From: Cladopsammia gracilis
Lineage: Eukaryota > Cnidaria > Anthozoa > Scleractinia > Dendrophylliidae
Assembly: GCA_022457155.1 (NCBI GenBank)
Contig: JAJGOT010000598.1
Span: forward strand, 415,143-479,142
Direction of reading: 5' to 3'
DNA: 64,000 nt
Below, one piece after another: positions 11,270 through 21,400 of this stretch. Position 1 is the stretch's first letter, and the number at the start of each line of letters is the position of its first letter. A program made the translations under genes and the position numbers. A model generated the notes under the pieces. It was not told the origin of the DNA. It saw nothing but the letters and a program-made list of their open reading frames with translations, and did not search any database.

Positions 11270-11363
11270 TGTAGTTTTGCACTCACCATCATTTGTCTTC
11301 ATGGAGCATTTTCCTTTGGGGCACGGCATACCAGTGCGGTAAAGGTGCCAAAGCATTCTCGTT
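11270..11363 (-). pseudogene. Duplicated fragment of fucosidase exon 2 with its donor site
   Basis: This 94-bp segment repeats 11783-11876: the last coding bases of exon 2, the GTGAGT donor and about 15 intronic bases. It has one extra T in the CCTTTGGGG run, which would shift the frame, and no acceptor at its upstream end, so it cannot act as a complete exon. It lies 400 bp downstream of the real donor in the same intron. Confidence 0.85.
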
Positions 11364-11439
11364 ATTTATAAAAATAAAACTTAGAAACATCCGTGCACTT
11401 GTCTTGGAATGTTTTATTGAAGGAAGCCAAAACGCAGTT

Positions 11440-11720
11440 TGGCGTTCAGAAATGTAAATGGTAATCATAACCAAGTTCGTTCAAACTCCGCATCGCTCTG
11501 GATACTTTTCACTGACTTTCGTGTGCGTTTCTCAAGAGTTTATCCTCGCCAACTGCAGTTCTTTTTTTGGCAATTTTTCCCATATCTTTCGGGGACATTT
11601 CCTATTTTCCCTGGTTTGAATAAGTTCTGAAACTGTCGGCCTTAGTTATTGACTTTGTGATAACTCTTGTTTCGCGACTCAGTAATATAACAATCAGTTA
11701 TCAGGATCGGTTCGTGCGAT
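11440..11720 (+). repeat. Interspersed repeat shared with 17330-17640
   Basis: Colinear with 17330-17640 in the same orientation: shared blocks include AACCAAGTTCGTTCAAACTC, ACTGACTTTCGTGTGCGTTT and GCCTTAGTTATTGACTTTGT. Non-coding. It abuts the duplicated exon fragment, so the two events may be linked. Confidence 0.8.
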
Positions 11721-11799
11721 TATTAAATATCTATAAGCAAAATATATTTAAGGTTAAATTACATTAATAATGCGTTTACACGTGTAGTTTTACACTCAC

Positions 11800-12402
11800 C
11801 ATCATTTGTCTTCATGGAGCATTTTCCTTGGGGCACGGCATACCAGTGCGGTAAAGGTGCCAAAGCATTCTCGTTACCAACCCATCTCAAACCTTGATCG
11901 CCAGCAAAAGTCGGACATTCATCGCACAACGAGTTTTTTGCCAACTCGCGTATTATTGGCCCAACATTGGGGCTCACCCCAGGAACTATACCGGCATCAA
12001 ACCAAATGTAGAAAGGCTCTTTATACAAAGAGTCTGCATGGAACAATTCACGCATTTGTTCTTCTACAATCTTTTGATAGTGTTCTTGACTGACTGGGTC
12101 TCCTGTGGTGTAGTTGTCCACTCCCATGTACCAGTTGTTGTGTACGCTATAGAAGACGCCAAATTCCAGGCCGAATTTTTTGCTGGACTTCATAAAATCT
12201 AACAGAACGTTTCCCTTTCCGTCTCTCCACTTCGTATACTTGACGGAGTACTTGTAGTCAGTTTCGCTCGGCCACATGAGAAAGCCGCTAAAATGATCAA
12301 TGGTGAAAACGATGTATTTGGCGCCAAAACTTTGAGCTGCCTCCACCCACTGATCGGTTGAGAGTTCTTCTGGGTTGAAGGTATCTGCGGGAACAACCTG
12401 AC
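11800..12402 (-). CDS. Alpha-L-fucosidase (GH29), exon 2 (catalytic core)
   Basis: Exon 2 starts at 12402 after GCATTAG and ends at 11800 before GTGAGT, both in phase 1. It encodes 201 residues of the GH29 (beta/alpha)8 barrel. Visible are NPEELSTDQWVEAAQSFGAK, the TIDHFSGFLMWPS segment, RDGKGNVL, FGVFYSVHNNWY, and FYIWFDAGI. The Asp in WFDAG occupies the place of the GH29 nucleophile. Plant and bacterial GH29-B enzymes (alpha-1,3/4-fucosidase type) have a similar WxDG context and lack the pattern of vertebrate FUCA1, so the enzyme looks GH29-B-like. Substrate specificity is inference. Confidence 0.92.
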
Positions 12403-13381
12403 CTAATGCAAGATTAAAGATCGATTTGTTTCAGACACATAACTTATAGACAATTGCGGAACCTAATTAAAGTGACCACGCTGATGGTACGTTATATTTA
12501 GTGTAAATAAAAATCGGAGTCGCAATCGAAATCAGAATCATGAGGATCGACCTGTAGATCAGAAGGTTTCCTTTTTCTTCCGATTCCGCTTCTGCTGCCG
12601 TTGCTTACTATCCCCTTATTTCGTTTTGATTTCCACTAGATCGAAAGGTTCTTCCGAATCCGAATCCGATTCCATCGCTTCCGTCGCCAGTGGGAACCAG
12701 CCGTTAGAAAGTATTTGCATTTAGTAAGTACACCTTGCTGCTACCCCACCCCCCGTTAGCACTACACTGTCACTTAGCAACCTGGCGTGTGATTGACAAG
12801 TAAACAATTTTTTCAAAAAATAATATACCGGATCAAGCAAAAGTTTAACATTCCTTTCCGGGAATAATACTCTTGAGCGTTTGACTTCTTGTTATGTCCG
12901 GGGAATGGGGAATTTGAACTCAAGCGTCCTGGAGTGAGGAGTTTGATTTTCTTGCCGCCTAAGCGCCAATTTGTTATTGTGATCGAAAAGGTGTAAACAT
13001 CGTAATGGAGTGAACTCTCTCGAGCAAGTTAAGTATAAACGATGCTGGGATAACAATATTTTGATAGCTTTGTAAACATGGCAACAGTCAAGTACGAGAC
13101 TGCTAGTATTGGTACAGCAATAATAACCAGATAAATGCGTGTCACAACTTATTCTACAAGAATATGATCAAAAGATAGGGCCACTTAACCTCCTAATAAC
13201 ATATTAGTACTGAGCCTTGAGGAATTTTAATAGGAGTTTTGCTACGGCGATTTTAGCAACCAAAACTCTAAGGTTTGATCGACGTGCCGCCTAAGCACCA
13301 CTTTGTGATCGCGAAGATGTAAAGCAACTCTTTGGATAAAGTCAACGAAATTTACTAAAAAGATAAGGGAAAAGCGCTTAC

Positions 13382-13559
13382 CTGGCCTCATGTAACGGTC
13401 AAATGTTTGCATGTTGAAGTGGACAATTGCCCCTACTTCGTAATCCAGCCATTTTGCTTGAGTTTTAGTCGGCTTTGGAACCTTGAAATGCTCTGCGGTT
13501 ATTACACAATGAAGGCACAAAAAGGTGCTAAAACAAGCGATGTGTAGGAGATAGAACAT
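13382..13559 (-). CDS. Alpha-L-fucosidase (GH29), exon 1 (signal peptide)
   Basis: ATG at 13559-13557; donor GTAAGC after 13382. The first ~22 residues form a hydrophobic signal peptide (LLHIACFSTFLCLHCVITA) with likely cleavage before EHFK, so the enzyme should be lysosomal or secreted. The exon continues into the barrel entry segment WLDYEVGAIVHFNMQTFDRYM, which contains the GH29 HF motif near the first beta strand. Alternative upstream starts were not seen. Confidence 0.9.
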
Positions 13560-13997
13560 CCTGAAAAACTACAAATATAAAACACGAGATTCCCGATCAT
13601 TGATTGACTGACATTTGACTTTACCGATTTATGTCGCAACGGGACAGAACAAATTGATATCAACAACAAAAACACAGAACACGAGATTCCCGATCAATGA
13701 TTGACTACCATTTGATTCACTGATTTTTGTCGCAAGAGGATGGAACAACTTGATATCAAGCAAATCAAAGAAAATATTAGGTACCTGCTAGTCCAAAAAC
13801 TGGTGTGTACACGGTTCGGTAGATTTACAGTGTTACCTGCATGTGTTCAATTGATCAGGCCTACTCAAAATAGTTGATCCAGTGACACGTTTTTCAGTAT
13901 AGAGCTAGTGGAGTTCAGTTTATTTATTGAAACTGTCATCGCTGCCGTGGACATAATTGGTCGTTAAAGAGAGCTCGAGGTGACCGTTAAGATGATT

Positions 13998-14388
13998 TAT
14001 CATATGACCCGTACGGCCCTGCGAACCTTTTCTTTGCAAAACCATTGATGAAAGTCCCGTATGAGGGCCGTACGCATTTGCGCGAGCGGGGCCGGAAAAC
14101 GGGGTGTTTCTTGGTGTTGCGGAAGCCATTGTTGGTTAGCTTTTGTGTTGTGGTGTGGGTATTGTTCAGTGTCTTTTGAATCTTTTGTTTTACGTCATTT
14201 GGTGATCACACCATCCGCAACACCAAGAAACTACCGGAAAAAGGCGTACGACCCTACTACAAAAGCAGACGGCCTCGCGCGTTAAAATTTCAAGAAATTT
14301 TGTCTCCAAATTGGTCATATGATAAAATACTTATTGACTAAGTTAGGTCGGGCCGGATGGGAAAATATTTGGCTCTCGGTCATGGCGC

Positions 14389-14424
<36 letters not shown>

Positions 14425-14475
14425 TCGAGCCAAATATTTTCCCATCCGGCCATCCAACTTAGTCAATAAGTACAT
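13998..14475 (-). mobile_element. Palindromic non-autonomous element, copy 2 (interrupted)
   Basis: Inverted copy of the element at 2524-2860, with the same GGCCGTACG block and the same long hairpin. It is interrupted by a 134-bp nested element at 14100-14233. Apart from that insertion and minor substitutions the two copies are colinear. Confidence 0.85.
14100..14233. mobile_element. Nested MITE with 8-bp target duplication (hAT-like)
   Basis: The 134-bp insertion is flanked by CCGGAAAA at 14092-14099 and 14234-14241. Copy 1 of the host element has a single CCGGAAAA at this place. Inverted repeats GTTTCTTGGTGTTGCGGA (14106-14123) and complement (14214-14231) lie near the ends. An 8-bp duplication is typical of hAT elements. 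The assignment to hAT is inference because the extreme termini do not match each other well. Confidence 0.85.
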
Positions 14476-14734
14476 ATCAGCATCACTACTGCGCATAATA
14501 TCTTGCATCATTTGCGCAGGTACAAGCGTGCGCGCATTTCGAAGCAAGAGGGTCTCCCATGAGGATGCAGTTCCCTTACTAAATAAGTGATTGTTTTCTC
14601 CTGAACGAGCGTGGTGTCCTTTCTTTTTTATTCCATTTATTTGAAAAAATACTATTCTATTATATATCAATATTTTAAGAATTTTTCATTAAGTAGATTT
14701 TGAAATATTCTCATGAAATCGCTTTTACAATGTA

Positions 14735-15045
14735 GTTTTTAACGTTTCACTGGAAGCGTGCAGATGCTGAAATTGCCCTATTATTTCATTTGTTTCTCTT
14801 TTTTGGTAACTTAAGGCTTTTCACGATGACATTGCTCTGCTATCATACAATAATACTAATATTTCATTGCTAGTAATAGTGAACTTTCTGGAAATAATGG
14901 GTGCCTCTCGCTCAAGGCTAGGATTTTCAATATTGCCGTCACAAGCTAGCAAATTAGTTATATATTACAGCCAGGAGTGATTACAGCGCTATAACTTCAA
15001 AACAGGCATAGTGACCCGCTCTTTTTATAACAAACTCTAGTTTTT
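14735..15045 (-). repeat. Interspersed repeat, copy 2 (inverted partner at 10010-10375)
   Basis: Reverse-complement relative of 10010-10375, with a diverged middle. Non-coding. Confidence 0.75.
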
Positions 15046-15534
15046 AATCTCCTTATTACGAATCATTTTAAGAAACAAGATACTCTTGAATGTGTTTAAT
15101 TCGTGTTTATTGTCTCAGTGTAGTTCAGCTCAGGCTCAGCTCTATTTTACAATCTGAGTATGATTCTCAGCACTGCGCTTATATGTGTTCATAGTTGAGC
15201 TCGCACATTTTGGTGTTATATGCCAATCAGCACAACCATTTTTGGATGTACGACAGGTGATGTTCTAGTCCGAAAAGAACTGAATTTAGCTGTATTTTCA
15301 ATCTGAGCACTCGACTGTTTTACAAAAGCACAGCGCTAGGAACCATAGAAAAATTACAAAGAATGTTATCAGTTACAAGTTCAATAAACATAACTTATAG
15401 TGGAGTTAACTTTTTCCATTATACAGAATGTTTTTCTAAGATGTAAACAAATTATATATGGAAAAGGCGGAGCAACTCTACAGTACAAGACATCTTAAAG
15501 ACTAAATATTATAAGTACTACAACCGTGGACAAA

Positions 15535-15692
15535 ATAGCTTGGGACACTTATGAAAATACTACACAATGACAATTATTTTCGAAGAGAGAAACTATCGTT
15601 CCATTTCCTAGTCCCCCCTCCCGGGGGCGGGGAGGGGGAGGTAACGACAAAGACAATTTGTGGGGAAAAAGGTTAAGTGTCCCAAAACTTCT
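15535..15692. mobile_element. Small MITE with TTGGGACACTTA ends
   Basis: CTTGGGACACTTA at the left and TAAGTGTCCCAAAAC at the right form short inverted repeats around a CT/GA-rich centre (CCCCCTCCCGGGGGCGGGG). Non-coding. Confidence 0.55.
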
Positions 15693-15734
15693 GACCAAGA
15701 TTGTAGATAAAATATGAGCTGGAAATCTGTATAA

Positions 15735-16085
15735 GCGTTTACAATGGCGAGCCATTGTAAACGCCCATACAGATCGGACGCGAATATTTTATCGTACTTA
15801 TGAAATGAAACAATGAGTAGAGATCTGTAGGAAAAGTTAATGAATATGAATACTAATTAGCTGAGTAGGTGTTTGTATCAACTGTTTAATAATTCATCAA
15901 CTCAGTTGATTTGTATGTGATAGATAAAATATTCGCGTCCGATCTGTATGGGCGTTTACAATGGCTCGCCGTCGGCTCGCCATTGTAAACGCCAATACAG
16001 ATCGGACGCGAATATTTTATCTGACTTATGAAATGAAACAATGAGTAGAGAGCTGTTTGAAAAGTTAATGAATACTAATTAGCTC
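15735..16085. repeat. Cluster of palindromes and repeated ATCGGACGCGAATATTTTAT units
   Basis: The palindrome GCGTTTACAATGGCGAGCC with complement occurs at 15735-15762 and a longer version at 15952-15995. The 3' neighbour AGATCGGACGCGAATATTTTAT followed by ACTTATGAAATGAAACAATGAG recurs at 15772 and 15997, and in reverse near 15925. This is a locally duplicated fold-back element. Confidence 0.8.
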
Positions 16086-16914
16086 AGCAGAGATCTTTAT
16101 CAAAAGTTAATACTACTTTTTAATAATTCATCAAATCAGTTGATCTGTATTGGGGTTTACAAACCTTCATTAAACATTCATTTCTTTTGTATTTTCCTTA
16201 TGAATTATTAATGAATTTTATAATGGGTTTTACAGAGGTGTACATGTGACTCAAATACCACCTATTGATTTGTGATAATCAATAATGAATTTTATAAGAT
16301 ATATTTAAAAGTGTTACGAATTATATCGTTACCGGATCATTCTAATTGATCTCAATTGGTCAGCTATAGCAAGCTATTTACAAGGTGTAGTCTGTAGTAC
16401 TAATGAAAAATACGGCTTCTTCTGTAGATAATGACGATCGCTATAGATGAAACTTAATAAAATTAAGAAGTGTTGATGGTGAACCTTCATTAATTTCACT
16501 TCTATAGAAAGCGGAACCTAAAAAGAACTTAAGATATTATTTTCTTTTCTTTTTGTAATATTTATTCTATGTGGCAAATGTAAAAAAATAAAAATAAATA
16601 AAATAAATAATACAAAAAGTACTTCGATTTTAGGTGAGGTATTAAAACTACATATCGTTACCTATTCACTGAGAAAAAAACACCGTCTCCAAAGATTTCA
16701 ATTAAAATCAAACATTACAACAATTATTATCATTTTTAGTCAAGGTATATTTTATTTACATTGTCAGTTTATGGCATAACAGCTTTCGTTTTTTGGCATA
16801 TTTTCCCGCGCAATTCAGTGAAATATCTGAATGGAAGTATTTGTTCAAAAAAGTCACAAAATTCCGATTTTGCGTTCTTTTACACCGAAACGATTTGTTT
16901 GATGTTTCTGATAG

Positions 16915-17240
16915 AGTGCTGGTTATTGTAGCTAGTTAGGGTCACTCAGTTCTGTTCTTTAAGCACAAGACAAATAACTCAGCTCTGTGTCTTCTTTCTT
17001 ATATTTTTAATTTGCACTTCTTCATGTTCACTGCTCTGGTTCTAGACAAAATTGATGGTAGTTCTAGCGGCTTTCCCAACCCCTTAATCTCCGGGTATGC
17101 TTTGACAAACATGTTCTTGGTATATGCTTTTACGGCAATACAGATTTTGCTTTACGATTTCCTTTATGAATGATTCGAGTGCCAGTCCAGAGCGATCCAC
17201 AGGCCCAGACTAACAAACTTATAAAAAATGTTTCTACACT
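16915..17240. repeat. Array-unit repeat R, copy 0
   Basis: First of three copies (others at 36015-36430 and 46880-47300) of a segment that marks each unit of the paralogue array. It contains a single GTAGCTAGTTAGGGTCA block, which is doubled in the other two copies. No convincing gene, although a short minus-strand frame is partly conserved. It lies downstream of gene A and may be the edge of the array. Confidence 0.8.
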
Positions 17241-17329
17241 GAATTACTCCATCCGTTCGCTAAATCAATCCAATTGCTTCCTTCCATTTTTTGTTGTTTT
17301 TGTGGTTGTATTTACGCGTAATCATTCAA

Positions 17330-17640
17330 GGTCGTACGAAAATCGCTCTAATGGTAATCACAACCAAGTTCGTTCAAACTCTGCATCGCTCTCGATACTT
17401 TTCACTGACTTTCGTGTGCGTTTCTCAAAAGTTTATCCTCGCCAACTGTATAGTTCTTTCTTATTTTGGTAATTTGTCCCATATCTTTCGGGGCTCTCCT
17501 ATTTTCCCTGATTTTAATAAGTTCTGAAACTGTTTGTGGCCTTAGTTATTGACTTTGTGATAACGGTTGATAACCCTTGTTTCTTCCGACCCAGTAATAT
17601 AACAATTATCAGGATCGGTTCTGCAATTATAAAATTTGAG
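17330..17640 (+). repeat. Interspersed repeat, second copy of 11440-11720
   Basis: Same orientation and colinear with 11440-11720. Slightly longer at the right, with an internal GATAACGGTTGATAACCCTTG duplication. Directly follows repeat R. Confidence 0.8.
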
Positions 17641-18518
17641 GTTTAATGAGGAGACGCTAAAATTAAACTAAACCGATGTAATCATGTAATGTAATCGTGT
17701 TTTAAATGAACTTTATTATTTTATTTGACCATGTTGCAATGTTCCAATCAAGATGAAACTTCGAGACAATGTTGTTCATATTATAAAGAAAGGACAACAA
17801 AAGTTTAAAAAAATCTATCTCGCGGTTTTTGAAATATATAGAAAAGCGCTAAAACTACAATATCAATGACTCAGTCAAAAAACTATGGTTTCCTATAGAA
17901 AATCGAATCTCCAATTTAAAATGAGAAACGCTTTCAAACTTTCATAGTTTCATCTCATACACTAAACACACATTTTGGCGTAAATTTGAGATTGAGAAAT
18001 TAAACTTTTATAAGCTTAATTGAGGAACTTGTAGATGTACTCATACACATGAAAAATCACAAATTCGAAATGTTTTTCTGATTTACTCAAAATCGGCTTG
18101 ACAAAAGTTTCTAATTTTTAGATACTTTGTTTCCCATATGTCATAGTCTATCGTAATAGTTTTGATTTTTCTAGATGCCATCGCAATCGCTCGGAATTTA
18201 GACTCAAGTGATTTCAATGTTTCTCGTTTATCTCCGCAATTTTAAATCTAATTTACAAAGTTGTTAAAATCTTCTAAACTTCAAACTAAGTACAATATTT
18301 TATGTAAGTTTCATACTAATTCAATGAAGGAAAGTTAGTTAAATGGCCCCTTTTGAAAAATGGTCGGTGCGGCTGCATGGAAAAGGGAGGGAAACACCTT
18401 AATACATGTTGTTTATAATATAATTATACTGTGTAAGCAAAAACATAAAAACTCTTATTCTTCGGCCATTTCAACTTTAACAGAAATAAAATACAACTTC
18501 AGAAGTGACGCTAGTTTT

Positions 18519-18550
18519 CTGAAGATGTATGTTGAAGCATACGAAACGTC
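18519..18550 (+). ncRNA. Candidate hammerhead ribozyme core (Penelope-like element remnant)
   Basis: The order CTGAAGA (18519-18525), a stem II of TGTATG/GCATAC with a TTGAA loop, then GAAAC (18543-18547) and GTC (18548-18550) reproduces the hammerhead core CUGANGA - stem II - GAAA - (stem III) - UH. Stem III would be minimal, as reported for hammerheads in Penelope-like elements, which tend to work as dimers. Flanking sequence to about 18680 resembles the 3' end of the PLE at 33.8-35.6 kb. Activity is inference. Confidence 0.5.
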
Positions 18551-18665
18551 AAGTCATTAATCAAAGTTTTTTACAACATGCGTTGTTTTGTCATGTTTAT
18601 AACCGCAGTGTGTATTTTATTTCTGTTAAAGCATAAACATGGCGTGTAAAATTATTCAACATGCT

Positions 18666-18674
18666 TATTTATTG
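18666..18674 (-). terminator. Poly(A) signal candidate of gene A
   Basis: TTATTTATTG on the plus strand reads as AATAAATAA on the minus strand, about 125 bases after the gene A stop. The matching place in gene B has TTATTAATTG, which lacks the hexamer. Confidence 0.4.
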
Positions 18675-18799
18675 CTTGCCCTAAAAAAATTGTTTAGTTA
18701 CAGGTGTCATGAATTTAGCCTGTGAAAACTTTATAGGTTTTATAGGGACTTACAGCATGGATTTCGCCTGTTAAAGAGTACAGGGAGTTCACTGAACCT

Positions 18800-19270
18800 T
18801 CACAGGCCACCCAACCAGAACTGAGTGGTAGACTCGGGGCTGGAAGAACAACGATGTGACGGATTGCTACTCCCATAGTAACCAAAGTTATCTTCGCTAA
18901 CATACGCATTAACTGTGCCATTAAATTCACAACGCTTCCTGTAACTGTCTGTATGCAAAGGATCAGTGCCGTGTTTATTCCAGAGAGGTACCGTACAGTT
19001 AACACATTCATGTCCCCGGATGTTTACGAGCTCGAACTTGAAGCACGTAGCACGGTGTGTCTGCAAGGTTAGTATGTTGCAATCTATCAGTGATGTTCGC
19101 ATGTAATCTGTGTACACAACTCCGTCGGTATCATAGCGGCAAGTAGTTCGCCAGTGAGTGGACTGGGTTCCAAGCCATGCTAGGTATGTTGGGCGGATCA
19201 AGTACGCCTGCCAGTTTGGATGATCACCGCTGACTGCATTTGCTTCAGTGTAGTCAGAAAAGATAACACC
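18800..19270 (-). CDS. PAN-EGF secreted matrix-like protein, gene A, exon 3
   Basis: Terminal exon, starting at 19270 after TTATCCGCAG and ending with TGA at 18802-18800. It encodes 156 residues that finish the fibrinogen-like C-terminal domain begun in exon 2. Conserved features include THWRTTCRYDTDGV, YMRTSL, FELVNIRGHECVNC, LHTDS, EDNFGYY, NPSHRCSSSPESTTQFWLGG and eight or more cysteines. In cnidarian genomes this architecture is often annotated like uncharacterized skeletal organic matrix protein 5; I rely on memory for that. The residues between about 98 and 135 differ sharply from genes B, C and D while both flanks are nearly identical. Confidence 0.85.
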   Translation of the reverse strand, partial: GVIFSDYTEANAVSGDHPNWQAYLIRPTYLAWLGTQSTHWRTTCRYDTDGVVYTDYMRTSLIDCNILTLQTHRATCFKFELVNIRGHECVNCTVPLWNKHGTDPLHTDSYRKRCEFNGTVNAYVSEDNFGYYGSSNPSHRCSSSPESTTQFWLGGL

Positions 19271-19644
19271 CTGCGGATAAAATATTTCATTTGTTCATGT
19301 TAATCCCCTCCACTCCCCTACTTGATTTTCTGGTAAATTTATCGTGATGGGGTTTTCGTTCTATAGGCATGCAGGTCGACATTTTCAATATCAGCGCTTT
19401 AAAAAATCGTAATATTAAAGGGGTTTAGGTGGTCGTTTCGGTGAAATATGAGCAATATTCTGATCTACTTGACTCAGTGAAAAAATAATACATGTAGTTG
19501 TATTCAGTTACATGTAAATGTCACCGTAACCTTTCTGAACATTCCAAAATTAATGAACTCCATTTATGAAAATTTTGGAGTGCGAAGAAAAGCCAGCTGA
19601 GAATTTCGAAAGTCAACAACAGCTTGTCCAGGCAGGGTCGTGCC

Positions 19645-19911
19645 TAAATCATACCGTCCAGAAGGACGTCGGACACCTTATTGAGGCTTATATAACGTAA
19701 TGTCGACACAGAAGTGTAAAAATAGAAAATCTAAAATCCCCACTCAGGATTGAACCTGTGACCTCAGCTAGGCTTAGGCTTACATAGCCTACCGTACCAC
19801 AGTGCCACCTAGCTTCTCGGGTTGCTTAGTTTTAAATTTAACTATAAAATGCTAACCCCAACCCCAACTGAAAGCTAACCAGTTACTCTGTTATATAAGG
19901 TGTCCGACGTC
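19645..19911. mobile_element. Older inverted-repeat element, left part (split by an LTR element)
   Basis: Left arm around 19647-19690 (ATACCGTCCAGAAGGACGTC then GGACACCTTA) is complemented by TAAGGTGTCCGACGTC at 19896-19911 continued after the LTR element at 23980-23998 (CTTCTGGACGGTATGATTT). Removing the LTR element and one target duplication restores one arm. A tRNA-like segment lies in its centre. Confidence 0.75.
19735..19815 (-). repeat. tRNA-derived (SINE-like) segment
   Basis: On the minus strand a box-A-like TGGCACTGTGGTACGG is followed about 50 bases later by the box-B-like GGTTCAATCCT, with a closing GTGGGG. The spacing fits a polymerase III internal promoter. No complete cloverleaf is evident, so this is a tRNA-derived repeat and not a functional tRNA gene. 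Confidence 0.5.
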
Positions 19912-20214
19912 TGTTATGATATTGACTATTCTATTTCCGGTACACTTTGTTATTAGTATTTCATATTTCCGGTACACGTTTAGACACGTGACCTGGAAGA
20001 CTTGTGTAACTTTGACCATACGGTCGTCTTGAAGTGAGCATTAAAGTGTTGTTGTTTATCTGCATTTACGTGATCGTGTCAGGAAGCGGGATTCGACCTA
20101 GTTGTTGATGTTCATATTGCTGCTTCGAAATTTTCAAGTTTCAGTGCTTCGTTGGCAATTGGTATAGAAGGTTGAGTCTATAGTTTGCGTTTGGTTCGTT
20201 GCCTCACAAGTGTC

Positions 20215-21057
20215 ATGGCTGCTGTCACTACAACCGCCAAAGTTCCCTTCCCGTTGAATTTATCGGATCACTTACACCAAGGAGAGAATTGCTGGTTTGG
20301 ACGTGACGTCACGGCGGCCATGTTGGTGGTAAAGAACAAAAGCGTTTCTCTCCGCTGGGAACTAAACTCTATTTTCATGCAAATTCTGCGACAAAAATTG
20401 TATTGTTTTGACCACCAACATGGCCGCCTTGTCACGTGGTTGCAAACCAAGAATTGGAAGTCGTTCCGTCGAGAATGGAAGTTCTACGAGATTGCGGCTG
20501 GCATTCATAAGAAATCACAGGTTGTTCGAGTGGCATCGTTGTTAAATGTCATTGGAAAGGAAGGCATGGATATGTATGAAACTTTTCAATGGAACGAGGC
20601 GTCGGATGTTCTGAAAATCGATAGGGTGCTGGAAAAGTTCGAAGAACATTGTGTACCAGCCCGTAACGAGACTTACGAAAGATATGGTTTTTTCAAGCGC
20701 GAGCAGTTGCCGAACGAGCCTCTGGATAACTATATCACTGCGTTGATGAAATTATCGGAGTCATGTGGTTTTGGCACGCTCCGTGAATCTCTGGTTCGCG
20801 ATCGACTGATTCTCGGTGTCAAAGACGACAAAGTTCGTGAAAAGCTTCTTGGAAAGCGAGACCTTGACCTGGATAAAGCCATCGAAACTATCAAGGCAAG
20901 CCAAGTCACTGACTCGCGAGCTACGAAGATTTCTGGAGAAATTCACGAAGATATCAACGCAATACATCAACATCAAGTCGAACTTTCAAGGAAAAGGCAA
21001 GCGCGGGAAAACACCGACTCGCAATCCGTCGCACAGCAAGGGATTTCCTACATTTAA
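20215..21057 (+). pseudogene. Retrotransposon gag (frameshifted, with in-frame MITE)
   Basis: Gag of the LTR element, starting MAAVTTTAKVPFP. Characteristic segments are NWKSFRREWKFYEIAAG, FEEHCVPARNETYERYGFF, LPNEPLDNYITALMKLSESC and RDRLILGVKDDKVREKLL, typical of Ty3/Gypsy capsid. A 157-bp MITE plus its 8-bp duplication adds 55 codons after residue 26 without breaking the frame. Near 20965-20975 a one-base indel ends the frame at 21057, while the true continuation runs in another frame. Confidence 0.85.
20293..20449. mobile_element. MITE inserted in frame in gag
   Basis: Ends TGGTTTGGACGTGAC and GTCACGTGGTTGCAAACCA are inverted repeats. Target duplication AGAATTGC/AGAATTGG lies at 20285-20292 and 20450-20457. 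The repeats contain GGCGGCCATGTTGGTGG, also seen in the element at 38139-38324. Insert plus duplication is 165 bp, a multiple of three, and has no stop in the gag frame. Confidence 0.85.
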
Positions 21058-21400
21058 AGAGTGTTTGTTTTGTGTTAGTAATCATCCACTGGAAAGAAAA
21101 TTGTGTCCGGCCTCCGGTCAGAAATGCAAGAAGTGTGAAAAAGAAGGTCATTTCGCAGTCAAGTGTCGGAGCAAGCCTGGACACGAGAAAGTCAACATGG
21201 TTGAAGAAGTCTTCTACATCAACACTATAGTCGGTAAAGATCAAGCCCTTGTCTCGATCAATGTGAATGATTCAGCTTTAGCAACATTTCAGATTGATAC
21301 TGGTTCCACAGCGAACATCTTGCCATTACAGGATTACATCAGGGCTACAAATGATGTCAGCAAAGCAAGTATTGTTGCTAATAGGACATCACTCTTGTAA
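20960..21400 (+). pseudogene. Retrotransposon nucleocapsid and protease segment
   Basis: Continuation of the gag-pol frame after the indel. It encodes a basic stretch, a cysteine-rich zinc-knuckle region (CLFC then CPASGQKCKKCEKEGHFAVKC, a CX2CX4HX4C knuckle), and an aspartic protease with FQIDTGSTANILP as the catalytic DTGS motif. It ends at a stop at 21398-21400, just before the next frame, so the protease is cut off. Confidence 0.8.
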
